A stretch of DNA of 64,000 nucleotides from Nitrosomonas sp. (lineage in GTDB: Bacteria > Pseudomonadota > Gammaproteobacteria > Burkholderiales > Nitrosomonadaceae). The position numbers and the translations under genes were made by a program. The stretch lies in assembly GCF_019635155.1 (NCBI RefSeq), contig NZ_JAHBZY010000001.1:1-64000 (forward strand), written 5' to 3'. This document shows positions 27,023 through 36,650 of this stretch, one piece after another (the first letter of the stretch is position 1; the number at the start of each line of letters is the position of its first letter). Below the pieces are notes generated by a model. It was not told where the DNA came from and searched no databases. It saw only the letters and a list, made by a program, of their open reading frames with translations.

Positions 27023-28975
27023 TTATGTCTGCAACCAATAGAAAGACCGGGCGGGAATCATTAGACTCTCATTCATTATTGGCAACGATTCGCCACTACA
27101 TAAATTTTTGATTGAATCGTACTGAAAAAAACCCATCCGCTGCAAAGGCGACAAATTCAAGAATTGCGACTCATCATCAAAGTTTCCAATGACTAAAACT
27201 CTGGAGCTGCTATTGATTTGATCAAATCGTGAAAATACAAAAAGATGAGGATTATCTACATTCAATAACTCCCGATTGTTTCTATCCGCAAAAGCCGGTA
27301 TTTCCTTACGGATAGAAATCATTTTCTTTACCGCATTGAAGATGCTGTACTCGACTGTTCCTGGCTGCGTTCTTAGCATCGCGTTTTCCCAATTCATTTT
27401 CGGGCGGTGTATCCAGCGACTATCATCGTTTTTTGATTCATCGTTCAGATAGGAATCATCGTTTAGCGTTCCAATAGCATCTCCGTAGTAAAGCATCGGA
27501 ATACCGCCGAAAGAAAGAATCATTCCGTGCAACAGGAGAATAATTTTGATGGCTGTATTAATGGCATCGGGGTCGTTATTTTTCAGTGCGCGCTGGAGCC
27601 CGGCAAGTGAAGCCAGGGATCCGGAGATACGCGCATCACCGGTCTCTGAATTTCTCCCGAAAGCAAGCCCGGTCGCAAATGATCCTTCGTAATTTCCGGT
27701 AAAATAATCCACTAAAAAGCGCCGATGCGACTGCGGCTCATACCCTGCAGTAACAATGTCGTCATCGCTGAAACCCCAGCCGATATCATCATGACAGCGC
27801 ACGTAGTTGAGCCAAGTTGCCCGCTCAAGTTTTGAAGGAATATTTTGTATCCCTTTGTTAAGCAACACCGCTTTTTTTGTCGCCACGGCATCCCACAACA
27901 GCGCCATAAACGTCGCGTTATAGGCAATCTCGCATTCTTTAGCATTAATGGCATCTTCACCGAAGTACTTGATTATCTCGGTAGGCGCAACGATGGCTTC
28001 CGCGATGAACAACACACCGGGAGCGGTAACTTGGCAACAATCCTTCATCAGCTGCAAAATCAGATGCGCTTCGCGCTCATTCTGGCAAGAACTGCCCATT
28101 TTCTTCCACATAAACGCCACGGCATCAAGCCGCAGAATATCCGCGCCTCGATTGGCCCAGAATAGAATGATGTTCAACATCTCTATAAAAACCGCCGGGT
28201 TCCGGTAGTTTAAATCCCATTGATAGCGATTAAACACCGTCATCACCCATTTGCCCATCGCCTCATCCCAGGTGAAGTTGCCGGGTGCCGTTTCCGGAAA
28301 TACTTCCGGCATGGATTCTTCATAAATATCCGGAATCGACCGGTCATTGAAGGTGAAATAATAGTCCTGATACGCCTTATCGCCCTCGCGTGCTTTCTTA
28401 GCCCATTCGTGCTGGTCGGAAGTATGATTGACGACCACATCCAGGGTGAGCAGCATGTCCCGTTTTTTCAGGCTAGCGACTAATTTGTCAAAATCCTCGA
28501 AAGTACCGAAACGGCTATCAATCTTGCAAAAATCTCTTACGGCATAGCCGCCATCACTTTTGCCTTCGGGGCAATCGCAGATGGGCATGATATGCACTAG
28601 ATTAACACCCAATTCCTGCAGATAATTCAATCGAGACAGCATATCCTTCAGGTTGTCGGCGTATCCGTTGCAGTACAGCGCCATACCGACCCATTTCTGA
28701 CTTAAAAACCAGTTGTGATCTTTTTCCCGTTCCAGATCAATTTTCTTAAGATGACTGGGCCTGCTGATATATTGGCGCATTAGCGCTTCTACGAGATGCA
28801 GCATGTGTTGCTTAAAATCCGGGTGATCGCCATAAAGCGTATTAAATAGCGAATAAATGGCATAGAAATTTGCCCCCAGCCGGGTATAGAAAAATTGCAG
28901 ATTCTGCGGCTTCGTTTTTTTCTTTACCTCAACCAGGATGTCATTGAGCAAAGAATGTGAGATCTGTTCATACAT
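27023..28975 (-). CDS. Amylosucrase (GH13_4)
   Basis: A 650-residue alpha-glucan-forming enzyme that splits sucrose, transferring glucose to a glucan and releasing fructose. The GH13 catalytic residues are visible: nucleophile D284 in LRLDAVAFMW, acid/base E326 in LFIAEAIVAP, and the transition-state Asp in YVRCHDDIGW at 395-397. These sit almost where they do in Neisseria amylosucrase, and VVNHTSDQHEW is the first GH13 block. It is the last gene of the fructokinase - sucrose-phosphate synthase - amylosucrase operon, 14 bases after the previous stop. It may also run in the sucrose-degrading direction during glycogen-type storage. Confidence 0.94.
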   Translation of the reverse strand: MYEQISHSLLNDILVEVKKKTKPQNLQFFYTRLGANFYAIYSLFNTLYGDHPDFKQHMLHLVEALMRQYISRPSHLKKIDLEREKDHNWFLSQKWVGMALYCNGYADNLKDMLSRLNYLQELGVNLVHIMPICDCPEGKSDGGYAVRDFCKIDSRFGTFEDFDKLVASLKKRDMLLTLDVVVNHTSDQHEWAKKAREGDKAYQDYYFTFNDRSIPDIYEESMPEVFPETAPGNFTWDEAMGKWVMTVFNRYQWDLNYRNPAVFIEMLNIILFWANRGADILRLDAVAFMWKKMGSSCQNEREAHLILQLMKDCCQVTAPGVLFIAEAIVAPTEIIKYFGEDAINAKECEIAYNATFMALLWDAVATKKAVLLNKGIQNIPSKLERATWLNYVRCHDDIGWGFSDDDIVTAGYEPQSHRRFLVDYFTGNYEGSFATGLAFGRNSETGDARISGSLASLAGLQRALKNNDPDAINTAIKIILLLHGMILSFGGIPMLYYGDAIGTLNDDSYLNDESKNDDSRWIHRPKMNWENAMLRTQPGTVEYSIFNAVKKMISIRKEIPAFADRNNRELLNVDNPHLFVFSRFDQINSSSRVLVIGNFDDESQFLNLSPLQRMGFFQYDSIKNLCSGESLPIMNESLMIPARSFYWLQT

Positions 28976-28989
28976 AAATATACCTACAA

Positions 28990-31158
28990 TTAACCGTTAT
29001 GCTCAGTCCGCCAGTTATAATGCTCCAGCCCTTCCAGAATACCGTTGGCTTGATGAGCCTGAGCGAAATAGATTTGTTCCAAGTCGCGCAGCGACTCGAG
29101 CTCTGGACTGTAGTTACCAACCACGATCCCCAGCGTATCCCCGAGCAACATTTCCTTGTCATTGCCGGAATCACCCACCACCAGAAAATTCTCCAGTGCC
29201 AGTCCCCATTTGCACGCCAGATAGCGGATGGCATGTCCCTTGGAGGCGCGTATCGGCAATACGTCTAAAAATTTTTCATGCGAATAGATAAGTCGCGCAT
29301 GCAAGCGATGCTCCCGCAGCAATCGATATAAATCCTGCAGGGGTGGCATTTCCTTTGATATCACGTTATAACTGAGCTTGAATTTGCGTTGATTCTCAGC
29401 AACTTGGAGCGTCAATCCAGGCTGACCGGACAAAACTTGTTCCAATGCATCACGCCGCCATAGATGGGCAATGCGGTTAGCCCATCCGATATCCGGTTGC
29501 AGCCTGGGGCCATAATTGATTTCGCTCCCAACCGAGGTGATTAGTACATTCGGAATCGGAACCCGTGCATTCTTGAGAACTTTCACCGCACTTTCCAGAG
29601 AACGCCCGGTAGCGACACCGAAAACGATGGATCCCGCATGTTTTTTTAACCAGCTGATCAGTTGTTGCAGTCCTGCTCTGTTTCCAAGCAAGGTGTTGTC
29701 TATATCGCTGATCAAGGCTCTTCGCGCCAGCGGCATGGGCGATTTGCCGTCTTGCATTGTGAATGAAATCTGGCGCCGCATGCGCTTGCGATCACGATGC
29801 AGCAGCCGGCGTATTTCCTTCATATATTTGCTTACGTGCGCATCCCAACTATAGTGACGACGCGCCCCTATGACGCCATTCTTCGACCACGTCCGCCATT
29901 GCTGCTTGTTCGATAATACGTTGGATAATGCTGCAGCAATCGCGACCGGATCCAACGGATTCACCAACAAACCATTGCAGCAATTCGCCAAAATATCCCG
30001 CGGCCCGCCATCTTCGGTAGCGACAAATGGCAAACCGCTCGCGGCGGTTTCAATCAAGGTCAAGCCAAATGGTTCCGTTAGCGCCGGATTGACAAATACG
30101 CCGCGGCGGCGCGCAGCCAGGCGGTATAGCTCCGGCACATCCTCGGCGGAATGATGTTTAGGGATGGCCACGCGTCCCCATAAATCGTAACGATCAATAT
30201 CCAGTAACAGCTCCCTTAGCACTTTCTGCGAAGCTTCATCCAGCTCACGAATGTCATCACGGTTGCCGGAAACGATAACCAGATTAGCCATTTTCTGTAG
30301 CTCGGGATTACCTCCATAAGCTTCGATCAGACCTTTCAGATTCTTATGAATGGAAGGGCGGCAAATTGTGAGTATGATCGGTTTGGTCGGATCCGATAAA
30401 AATTTATCCACCATTTGCATTACGTTAGGATTAATTTTTCTGCGTCCCGGCGGCGAGAAACGCGTAATGTCGGTCCCTGGAGGAATTACGACAAAGCGGC
30501 TGCTTTCACGATTATGGTACATGCCATACTGTTCGGTAACCTCTTGCCGCGTGCTGGTAACCACCATATTAACGCTTACCAGCAACTCCTCTTCCACCGC
30601 GATGCGGCGCTCGAAATTGAACTGGCGTTCAATCGCGTGCTTTTTCCGGCCACTTGCCAGCAAACGCGCTTGCTTTGGACGTCCCAGCGAGTGCCCCGTG
30701 TGCACTTGCGGTATACCAAGGAGCAGTGATAGTTGTTGTCCTACATACCCTGCATCGGCGTAATGCGTATGTATCAGATCCGGCAATCGTCCCTGTTGGC
30801 GCAAAAAATGTAAGCTGCGATCCACCAGCTGGTCGAGATGAGGCCACAGCAATTCCTTGCGTATGTAATGCGACGGACCGAAAGGCAAGCGCAGAATACG
30901 CGCGCCGTCACCCATTTCTTCAATGGGCTGGGAATAATCCGGGGATACCGCGGGATCATCAACCAATCGTGTCAACAAATCAACTTGCCCGACATCGCAA
31001 TGGCGTGCCAACGCGCGTACCAGTTCCACCACATAGGTCGTTTGTCCGCCGGTATCCGCATCCCGCCCCAATTCCATGTTATCCCCTCTGATCAAACCGT
31101 GCGGACTGATCATTAAAATGTACAATGGGTTTTCGTTGTTGCCCGAGTCCATCGTCAT
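28990..31158 (-). CDS. sps: Sucrose-phosphate synthase fused to a sucrose-phosphatase-like HAD domain
   Basis: A protein of about 722 residues. The ATG at 31158 overlaps the fructokinase stop (ATGA); an in-frame TTG three codons up lacks support. Residues about 15-450 are a GT4 glycosyltransferase making sucrose-6-phosphate from UDP- or ADP-glucose and fructose-6-phosphate; PALTEPFGLTLIE is the E-x7-E motif. Residues about 480-720 are a HAD phosphatase: ALISDIDNTLLG is motif I with both Asp residues, and VVGDSGNDKEML is motif IV. The two steps of sucrose synthesis may therefore be on one chain, as in some cyanobacteria and proteobacteria. Activity of the HAD part cannot be proven from sequence. 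Confidence 0.93.
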   Translation of the reverse strand: MTMDSGNNENPLYILMISPHGLIRGDNMELGRDADTGGQTTYVVELVRALARHCDVGQVDLLTRLVDDPAVSPDYSQPIEEMGDGARILRLPFGPSHYIRKELLWPHLDQLVDRSLHFLRQQGRLPDLIHTHYADAGYVGQQLSLLLGIPQVHTGHSLGRPKQARLLASGRKKHAIERQFNFERRIAVEEELLVSVNMVVTSTRQEVTEQYGMYHNRESSRFVVIPPGTDITRFSPPGRRKINPNVMQMVDKFLSDPTKPIILTICRPSIHKNLKGLIEAYGGNPELQKMANLVIVSGNRDDIRELDEASQKVLRELLLDIDRYDLWGRVAIPKHHSAEDVPELYRLAARRRGVFVNPALTEPFGLTLIETAASGLPFVATEDGGPRDILANCCNGLLVNPLDPVAIAAALSNVLSNKQQWRTWSKNGVIGARRHYSWDAHVSKYMKEIRRLLHRDRKRMRRQISFTMQDGKSPMPLARRALISDIDNTLLGNRAGLQQLISWLKKHAGSIVFGVATGRSLESAVKVLKNARVPIPNVLITSVGSEINYGPRLQPDIGWANRIAHLWRRDALEQVLSGQPGLTLQVAENQRKFKLSYNVISKEMPPLQDLYRLLREHRLHARLIYSHEKFLDVLPIRASKGHAIRYLACKWGLALENFLVVGDSGNDKEMLLGDTLGIVVGNYSPELESLRDLEQIYFAQAHQANGILEGLEHYNWRTEHNG

Positions 31159-32069
31159 ATATTCCAATCCTTTATGAACGGTTCATAAAAATCCGGAGAA
31201 TCTGGAATTGCTCCTCTTATTTCGCACAGAGCGGCCGCAAAGGCATTGGCACGCGACAAAATCAGCGTCACCGGCCAACCGCGCAATAAACCCAGAATAT
31301 AAACAGACGCAAAGCCGTCGCCTGCACCAACCGTATCCACCAGTGGTTGTGAAGATGCGGATCCCTTAACACTTTCTATTTTGCCTTCGTTGTCGAGTTG
31401 CCAAGCGCCCTGTTCACCACAGGTGACCAAAACGCTATCCAAACCGAAACACTTAATCAGCGCGTCAGCATTTTGTGCTGGATTTTTACCGGATAACCGG
31501 AATAAAGATGCCAGCATATCCAGCTCTTCCCAATTTAGTTTTAACAGGTTTGCGCGCCTCAGAGAACGCTCGATGGTAGGCGCATCATACCAAGGCTCAC
31601 GTAAATTGATATCCAGCAAGCGCGGCGCATTGCTGCTGCGGATAAGCGCACCCAAGGCTTGAGCGGATTTTGTGCTGCGTTGGGCCAGCGTACCAAAATA
31701 TATCAGCTGCGGACGCATGGCCAAAGTGATCATATGCGTTATGCCGGCATGGATGTAGTCATACGCCTGCTCCGGCAGAATGTCAAAACGGTGCTTACCT
31801 TCTTCCATGTGCACCATCACTTGGCCCGTTGGATGAGAGGCATCAAGCTGTATACCGCAATCATCCATGCCGGCATCCTTAATCACCGCCAGTAATTCAC
31901 GGCGAAGCTCGTCGTTTCCAATGCGCGATATCAGTACTGGATGCAATCCAAATGCTTGCAGGTGGCGTGCGACATTAAATGGCGCGCCTCCAAACACTTT
32001 TCGATCCTCGAATATATCTGCCAGTACCTCACCGAACAATAAAATTGTTTCTGCTTGAATAGATGTCAT
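31155..32069 (-). CDS. PfkB-family fructokinase
   Basis: A 304-residue sugar kinase. PfkB signatures are FGGAPFNVARHLQAFG near the N-terminus and VDTVGAGDGFASVY near residue 245, which carries the catalytic Asp. It would phosphorylate fructose, returning the fructose freed by amylosucrase to fructose-6-phosphate, the acceptor for sucrose-phosphate synthase. First gene of the three-gene sucrose operon; it overlaps the next gene by ATGA. Ribokinase or adenosine kinase activity is a less likely reading given the context. Confidence 0.9.
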   Translation of the reverse strand: MTSIQAETILLFGEVLADIFEDRKVFGGAPFNVARHLQAFGLHPVLISRIGNDELRRELLAVIKDAGMDDCGIQLDASHPTGQVMVHMEEGKHRFDILPEQAYDYIHAGITHMITLAMRPQLIYFGTLAQRSTKSAQALGALIRSSNAPRLLDINLREPWYDAPTIERSLRRANLLKLNWEELDMLASLFRLSGKNPAQNADALIKCFGLDSVLVTCGEQGAWQLDNEGKIESVKGSASSQPLVDTVGAGDGFASVYILGLLRGWPVTLILSRANAFAAALCEIRGAIPDSPDFYEPFIKDWNI

Positions 32070-32138
32070 AAATACGATTAATCCAGTCAGATTAAGTTTT
32101 AACTATCGAATTGACAATTAATACTTGGTTTCAGAAGA

Positions 32139-32510
32139 CTAATTATTATTATTGCGTCTCGGCGGAATCCATTTGAAAGTCATTACCACCAAAGCGGCAA
32201 AAGCGATATAAATCGCTGTCAACACCACTTCGGACACTTGATAAAAAATGATGCGATGTAACCAATGCTGAATGAAACCGACATCCGGCTCCATTTGGCG
32301 CAGATTGTTTTCCCAAACAGTTAGCGGACAAGCAACGCCAAGCAACGATTCGGCCACAACAAATAAAATAGCGGCAAGATGCAGGTAGCGGAACCATGGA
32401 TTTGCGGCAAATCCAAATTTCAGCCAGGCACCAATCCAGATAACTGGCAAACTGCCAACGACAAACAACACATACAAAAAATGAACGATCAGAACAAAAT
32501 CGGCAGTCAC
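32139..32510 (-). CDS. DUF2784 family membrane protein
   Basis: A 123-residue inner-membrane protein with about four hydrophobic segments (FVLIVHFLYVLFVVGSLPVIW; LHLAAILFVVAESLLGVACPL; a last helix near AIYIAFAALVVMTF). The motif FIQHWLHRIIFY is typical of DUF2784. Function is not known. It lies between the fructokinase gene and a BON-domain lipoprotein on the same strand with spacers of 70-130 bases. Confidence 0.9.
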   Translation of the reverse strand: MTADFVLIVHFLYVLFVVGSLPVIWIGAWLKFGFAANPWFRYLHLAAILFVVAESLLGVACPLTVWENNLRQMEPDVGFIQHWLHRIIFYQVSEVVLTAIYIAFAALVVMTFKWIPPRRNNNN

Positions 32511-32638
32511 TTCATTTGTCCGTTTTAAATGATGACGATCATCCGGCCGCCGATGCCGGTCACGTCAGTTTCACGTTAAGCAAAATAAAGAAATTCTCCC
32601 GGTATTCGTACTTACGCAAACTGTAATTTATCCAGCGT

Positions 32639-32974
32639 TCAATAATCACCGGTTCCATAAGTCCGCATGTCGTTTTTAATCAGCTTGATACCCTCCACCT
32701 TGCGGGCAATTGCAATTACTTTATCCATATCATCCCTGGAATTGACATGACCACTCAGTTCGACGATGCCTTTGATGGTTCTGACATTGATATCGAACGG
32801 TCTTAAGGATGGTTCGTCGATAATCGCCTCATGCACTTTGGTGGTAATGACGATATCGTCGAATTGTTCGCGGCTGCCCTCATATTTTTGAGCCGATGTG
32901 CAGCCAAGGGAAAAAAGCACTTGGAACAACAAGAATAAAACGATGAAACAATTATTAGCCGTACGCTGTGTCAT
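32639..32974 (-). CDS. BON-domain lipoprotein
   Basis: A 111-residue protein with a lipoprotein signal (VLFSLGC, Cys25) and a single BON domain: DIVITTKVHEAIIDEPSLRP, then INVRTIKGIVELSGHVNSRD and ending VEGIKLIKNDM. BON domains bind membranes or cell-wall structures and occur in OsmY-like stress proteins. A GAGAACC-type Shine-Dalgarno sequence precedes the ATG. The 282 bases upstream to the tlpA stop hold nothing I can name. Confidence 0.9.
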   Translation of the reverse strand: MTQRTANNCFIVLFLLFQVLFSLGCTSAQKYEGSREQFDDIVITTKVHEAIIDEPSLRPFDINVRTIKGIVELSGHVNSRDDMDKVIAIARKVEGIKLIKNDMRTYGTGDY

Positions 32975-33257
32975 GATAAGGTTCTCCCAAACGATTACCG
33001 GAAAAAACCCCCCATCACATTGCGATTAACCCCTTGCTCTCCTACCTTCAGTACCTTATACAATAAAAATCAAAAGCTTTTGAATCCTTAGGTAAGTATT
33101 TGCAAACATCAGAATGCGCGAGGTATTGCAAGGATAGAGCGGCTCGCATGTATGGCTAACGTTCGATGCATTTCATTCCTGACAAACATATTACATGATT
33201 CATTCCGGCAGAGACAATGGTTACCATTATGAAATCCGCTTCCTATTCGAACATTTA

Positions 33258-33848
33258 TCAGATCTGCGCCGATTGTCCGGTTGCCGACTGTTCTTTCAAT
33301 AGCGGCGCGATCAGTTTTTCCAATTTTTTCAAGCTGACACGCCCTAAATAGGTTTCGACAATCTCGCCGGAGCGGTTCAGAACCACCGTATAGGGCAGAG
33401 CAGACATACGGTTTCCGGTGGCCTCGAGCAATGACCAGGTATTAAAACTCCCGATCAGAACCGGATAATTGATCCCGAATTCCTGGCTGAACATTTTCAC
33501 TTTGTCAGCTTGATCAATGGCAATTCCGACAAAAATCAAGCCATCATCGCCGTATTTCTTTTGCGCTTCGATAAATTCCGGGATTTCCTCCCGACATGGG
33601 GTACACCAAGTCGCCCAGAAATTTACCACCATGACTTTACCAAGCCACTGCGAAACCGCCTGATCTTTTCCTTGCAAATCAGGCAAGCTGGTTTCAAGAA
33701 TCGCTTTTGCACCTTGCTGGCTTTCTTCGCTGGTCAACTCCGTTTGATACACATCCGACAACAATGCACGAAAAAATGAGCCTGCGCCCAAAGCAACCAC
33801 GGCAACACAAAAATACAAAAAAATCTGCTTAAATTTTGACATCGTCAC
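33258..33848 (-). CDS. TlpA/ResA-like thiol:disulfide oxidoreductase
   Basis: A 196-residue membrane-anchored thioredoxin. The N-terminal helix (FLYFCVAVVALGAGSFF) is uncleaved or a signal anchor, so the domain faces the periplasm. The redox site WCTPC is at residues 81-85 in NFWATWCTPCREEIPEF, and the cis-Pro region LPYTVVLNRSGEIV follows. It lies downstream of dsbD, which would supply reductant, and this cutA-dsbD-tlpA order is common. A role in cytochrome c maturation is likely but inferred. Confidence 0.92.
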   Translation of the reverse strand: MTMSKFKQIFLYFCVAVVALGAGSFFRALLSDVYQTELTSEESQQGAKAILETSLPDLQGKDQAVSQWLGKVMVVNFWATWCTPCREEIPEFIEAQKKYGDDGLIFVGIAIDQADKVKMFSQEFGINYPVLIGSFNTWSLLEATGNRMSALPYTVVLNRSGEIVETYLGRVSLKKLEKLIAPLLKEQSATGQSAQI

Positions 33849-33903
33849 ATCCTAAAATTATTTTACTGTCTGAACAGCAGCTTGCGGTTTATAGAGCGTG
33901 CAC

Positions 33904-35832
33904 TCAAATCAGAACCGCATTCAATACTGTCAAGAAATCGTTATTGTTGAGGAATCCAATGACTTTGATGTCCGGCACATCCCGTCCCTGACGGTCAATA
34001 AAAAGAATACCCGGCGGCCCAAACAACTTAAATCGCTTAAGCAGCGCCATATCATCCGGCGTGCCGTCGGTTACATCAACCTCCAGTAACACCACATCTT
34101 TCAAGCGGGCTTGGACTTTGGTATCGGAAAAAGTGAAGCGATCCATTTCCTTGCAGGAAACACACCAATCAGCATGAAACCGCACCATAACATATTTATT
34201 TTTGGAACGCTCAATCTGCTCATCAAGCTCCGCGAGGCTTTTTACCCGTTGAAACGGTAATGACGGATAAGCCGCCGCTGTCATTTCCGCAGTATTTCCG
34301 CCGCTACCGGCTATACCGATTTTGGAAAGCGGCTGCAAAACATCGCGGCTGCCTGATAACACGCCGATCAGCATTGCAACACCGATCAGCAATGCGATCA
34401 CGCCGATGCCTTTAAGAAATTTCTGCAACCCTGTCGCTCTCTCCGGTAACGGATCGATTGCATGTAAATAGATCGCCGAAATGATCAACAACGCCGCCCA
34501 AAGCGACATATACACGACATCGTTGATAACCGGCGAGACAATCCAGAGCGCGACCGCCAATAGCAGCACGCCGAAAAAGCGCTTGATGGATTCCATCCAC
34601 GACCCGGCCTTGGGCAGCAATGCACCGGCCGATGTACCGAGCAGCAGCAACGGCACACCCATACCGAGTGCCATGACAAACAACGCCGAACCTCCCAGCA
34701 TGACATCGCGGGTTTGACTAATGTAAAGCAACGCGCCTGCAAGCGGGGCCGCAACGCAAGGCCCAACGATCAAAGCGGATAACGCGCCCATACCGAACAC
34801 ACTGGTCAAATGCCCGCCTTTCAGATGCCCGGCTTCCTCGGACAATTTGGTTTGCAATGCACCCGGCAATTGCAATTCATAAAAACCGAACATCGAAAAC
34901 GACAGCAACACAAAAATCACCGCAAACGTACCCAAGACCCAAGCGTTCTGCAATGCAGCGGATAACATTGCGCCTGACAATCCGGCTGCCACACCGGCGA
35001 TGGCATAGGTAATCGCCATACCGAGCACATAAGCCAGCGCCAGAATAAAGCCGTGCCGCTTGGTCATATGTTTGCCGCGATTGGCAATAATCCCCGACAA
35101 TATCGGAAACATTGGAAACACGCACGGTGTAAACGACAACAGCAAACCAATGCCGAAAAACCCGGTCAGGATCAGCCAGTAATCGCCACTTTCAAACATC
35201 CGCTCGATTTTGTAGGACTCGGTTTCGATGGCGGGCACGCGGGATGGCATTTGAAATAATTCCGCAGTGGCGTCGGCAGCAACCGCCGGATTGCTGACCG
35301 CATCGGCAACGGCACCGATAGCCGCGGCGACTGCCGGCAGCGTCAATTCGATAACTTTATGAATCGGTGCGTAACACACGCCGACCGGTTCGTTGCAACC
35401 CTGATAACCAGCTTCCAGCGTCAGCGGCTGCTCGCTGGCGGAATCGGTGCGCTTCAACGAAATGATCGCTTGTATCGGGTTGAAATAAACTTCCATTTGC
35501 CCAAAGGTCATGTCATCTTTCATTTGACCCGGCGGCAACGTCACTTTTTCGATGGTTAAGCCTTCCTGTTTCGGCTCGAAAGTAATCTTGTCGCGATATA
35601 GATAATAATCCTTCGCCGGTGTCAGATGGGCAATCAACGTTTGGCCGTCGCGCACTTCCACGGATATTTTGAACGCTTCGTCCGGCGGCAGCAGTTCTTG
35701 CGGATTGTTCTGCCCGAGGTTGATGCCCAACCCCTGTAATTTCTGGAATATGCTGAAAGAGCTGCCTTCCTGCGCAAACGCTTGCGGACAGGATATTAAA
35801 AATAACAACAACAAAAATTGAATTAATCGCAT
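33904..35832 (-). CDS. dsbD: Thiol:disulfide interchange protein DsbD
   Basis: Start at 35832 gives the signal peptide MRLIQFLLLLFLISCPQAFA; an ATG at 35871 would add 13 residues and overlap cutA. The protein of about 642 residues has the three DsbD domains. The N-terminal periplasmic domain has its Cys pair in CNEPVGVCYAP. The eight-helix membrane domain has redox Cys in FTPCVFPM and VGPCVAAPL. The C-terminal thioredoxin domain has DWCVSCKEM. It moves electrons from cytoplasmic thioredoxin to periplasmic partners such as the TlpA encoded next. Confidence 0.95.
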   Translation of the reverse strand: MRLIQFLLLLFLISCPQAFAQEGSSFSIFQKLQGLGINLGQNNPQELLPPDEAFKISVEVRDGQTLIAHLTPAKDYYLYRDKITFEPKQEGLTIEKVTLPPGQMKDDMTFGQMEVYFNPIQAIISLKRTDSASEQPLTLEAGYQGCNEPVGVCYAPIHKVIELTLPAVAAAIGAVADAVSNPAVAADATAELFQMPSRVPAIETESYKIERMFESGDYWLILTGFFGIGLLLSFTPCVFPMFPILSGIIANRGKHMTKRHGFILALAYVLGMAITYAIAGVAAGLSGAMLSAALQNAWVLGTFAVIFVLLSFSMFGFYELQLPGALQTKLSEEAGHLKGGHLTSVFGMGALSALIVGPCVAAPLAGALLYISQTRDVMLGGSALFVMALGMGVPLLLLGTSAGALLPKAGSWMESIKRFFGVLLLAVALWIVSPVINDVVYMSLWAALLIISAIYLHAIDPLPERATGLQKFLKGIGVIALLIGVAMLIGVLSGSRDVLQPLSKIGIAGSGGNTAEMTAAAYPSLPFQRVKSLAELDEQIERSKNKYVMVRFHADWCVSCKEMDRFTFSDTKVQARLKDVVLLEVDVTDGTPDDMALLKRFKLFGPPGILFIDRQGRDVPDIKVIGFLNNNDFLTVLNAVLI

Positions 35833-35848
35833 CGGTATTCTGTAATAT

Positions 35849-36172
35849 TTAGTCTGATCGGTGAGTTTCATCGGCTACCCACTGCAGATAGGCAGGTAAT
35901 CCGCCCACTATAGGAACCATAATCACTTCAGGAAGTTCATAAGGATGCATCATCTTGATCAACTGTTCAACCCGGTCATAATGCTGGCGGCGGGTTTTGA
36001 TCAGAACCGGAATTTCCGCCGCCGACTCGATGTTATCCTGCCAGCGGTAAACCGATGTACAAGGACTTAAGAGATTGACACAAGCTGCCAAATGCTGATC
36101 AAGCAAAGCTTTCGCCAATGCATCGGCACTTTCGTGATCGGGAAAATTGGAAATGATCAATACGGATTCCAT
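35849..36172 (-). CDS. cutA: Divalent-cation tolerance protein CutA
   Basis: A 107-residue CutA1 protein forming a stable trimer related to PII. Family stretches are LLDQHLAACVNLLSPCTSVY with the conserved Cys, WQDNIESAAEIPVLIKT and HPYELPEVIMVPI. The name comes from copper tolerance phenotypes that are now thought indirect. It is the first gene of cutA-dsbD-tlpA. Confidence 0.95.
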   Translation of the reverse strand: MESVLIISNFPDHESADALAKALLDQHLAACVNLLSPCTSVYRWQDNIESAAEIPVLIKTRRQHYDRVEQLIKMMHPYELPEVIMVPIVGGLPAYLQWVADETHRSD

Positions 36173-36212
36173 TCGTAATATTGTTGCATCAAAGGTTTTA
36201 TTTTACCTTGCT

Positions 36213-36340
36213 TATCAGGCCGTTGAAAAACGTTTTCGAGACAGCCTATAACAAAGCAAAACCAGACGAAAAGCGCAGTTTATGCGTAATAAATGCGCAA
36301 CACCGTAGCGGCGCGCAGATAGCTTTTCAACGACCTGATA
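36213..36340. mobile_element. MITE-like element, family B (17-bp imperfect terminal inverted repeats)
   Basis: Arms TATCAGGCCGTTGAAAA (36213-36229) and TTTTCAACGACCTGATA (36324-36340) are inverted copies with one mismatch. They bound about 128 bases with no reading frame, between cutA and a small membrane protein gene. The arms are unrelated to the family A element. No transposase is nearby, so a non-autonomous element or REP-like repeat is the best reading. Confidence 0.65.
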
Positions 36341-36438
36341 GCACTTCGATGGACAGACGGGGTTTTGTTCATGACTGCAATCGGCATATACTCAAATTAA
36401 AGCATCTCTAAAAATTATTGTATGAAAGGAAAAATACC

Positions 36439-36636
36439 ATGAAAGGATTATTCAGATTAGTCATCGTGCTGGCAATTCTTACCCCGGTCACCATCTTCTT
36501 CGGTTACATCATCATGGACGAAGGCGATCAATTCACCACCGAACATTATATGGTCACCGGCTTGAGCATGGTTCCGCTGATTTTCGCGCTGCTGGTTAAA
36601 TTCCTGATGACCGGCGCGGAAACTAACAAGGAATAA
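36439..36636 (+). CDS. Small membrane protein of unknown function
   Basis: A 65-residue protein starting at the ATG at 36439, which has AAGGA 8-9 bases upstream; the frame extends 7 codons further up without support. It has two predicted membrane segments (LFRLVIVLAILTPVTIFFGYI and MVPLIFALLVKFLM) joined by an acidic loop DEGDQFTTEH. No family is recognised. It follows the family B element and faces the ornithine cyclodeaminase-like gene. Confidence 0.68.
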   Translation: MKGLFRLVIVLAILTPVTIFFGYIIMDEGDQFTTEHYMVTGLSMVPLIFALLVKFLMTGAETNKE

Positions 36637-36650
36637 TCTCCGGCCGGTAA

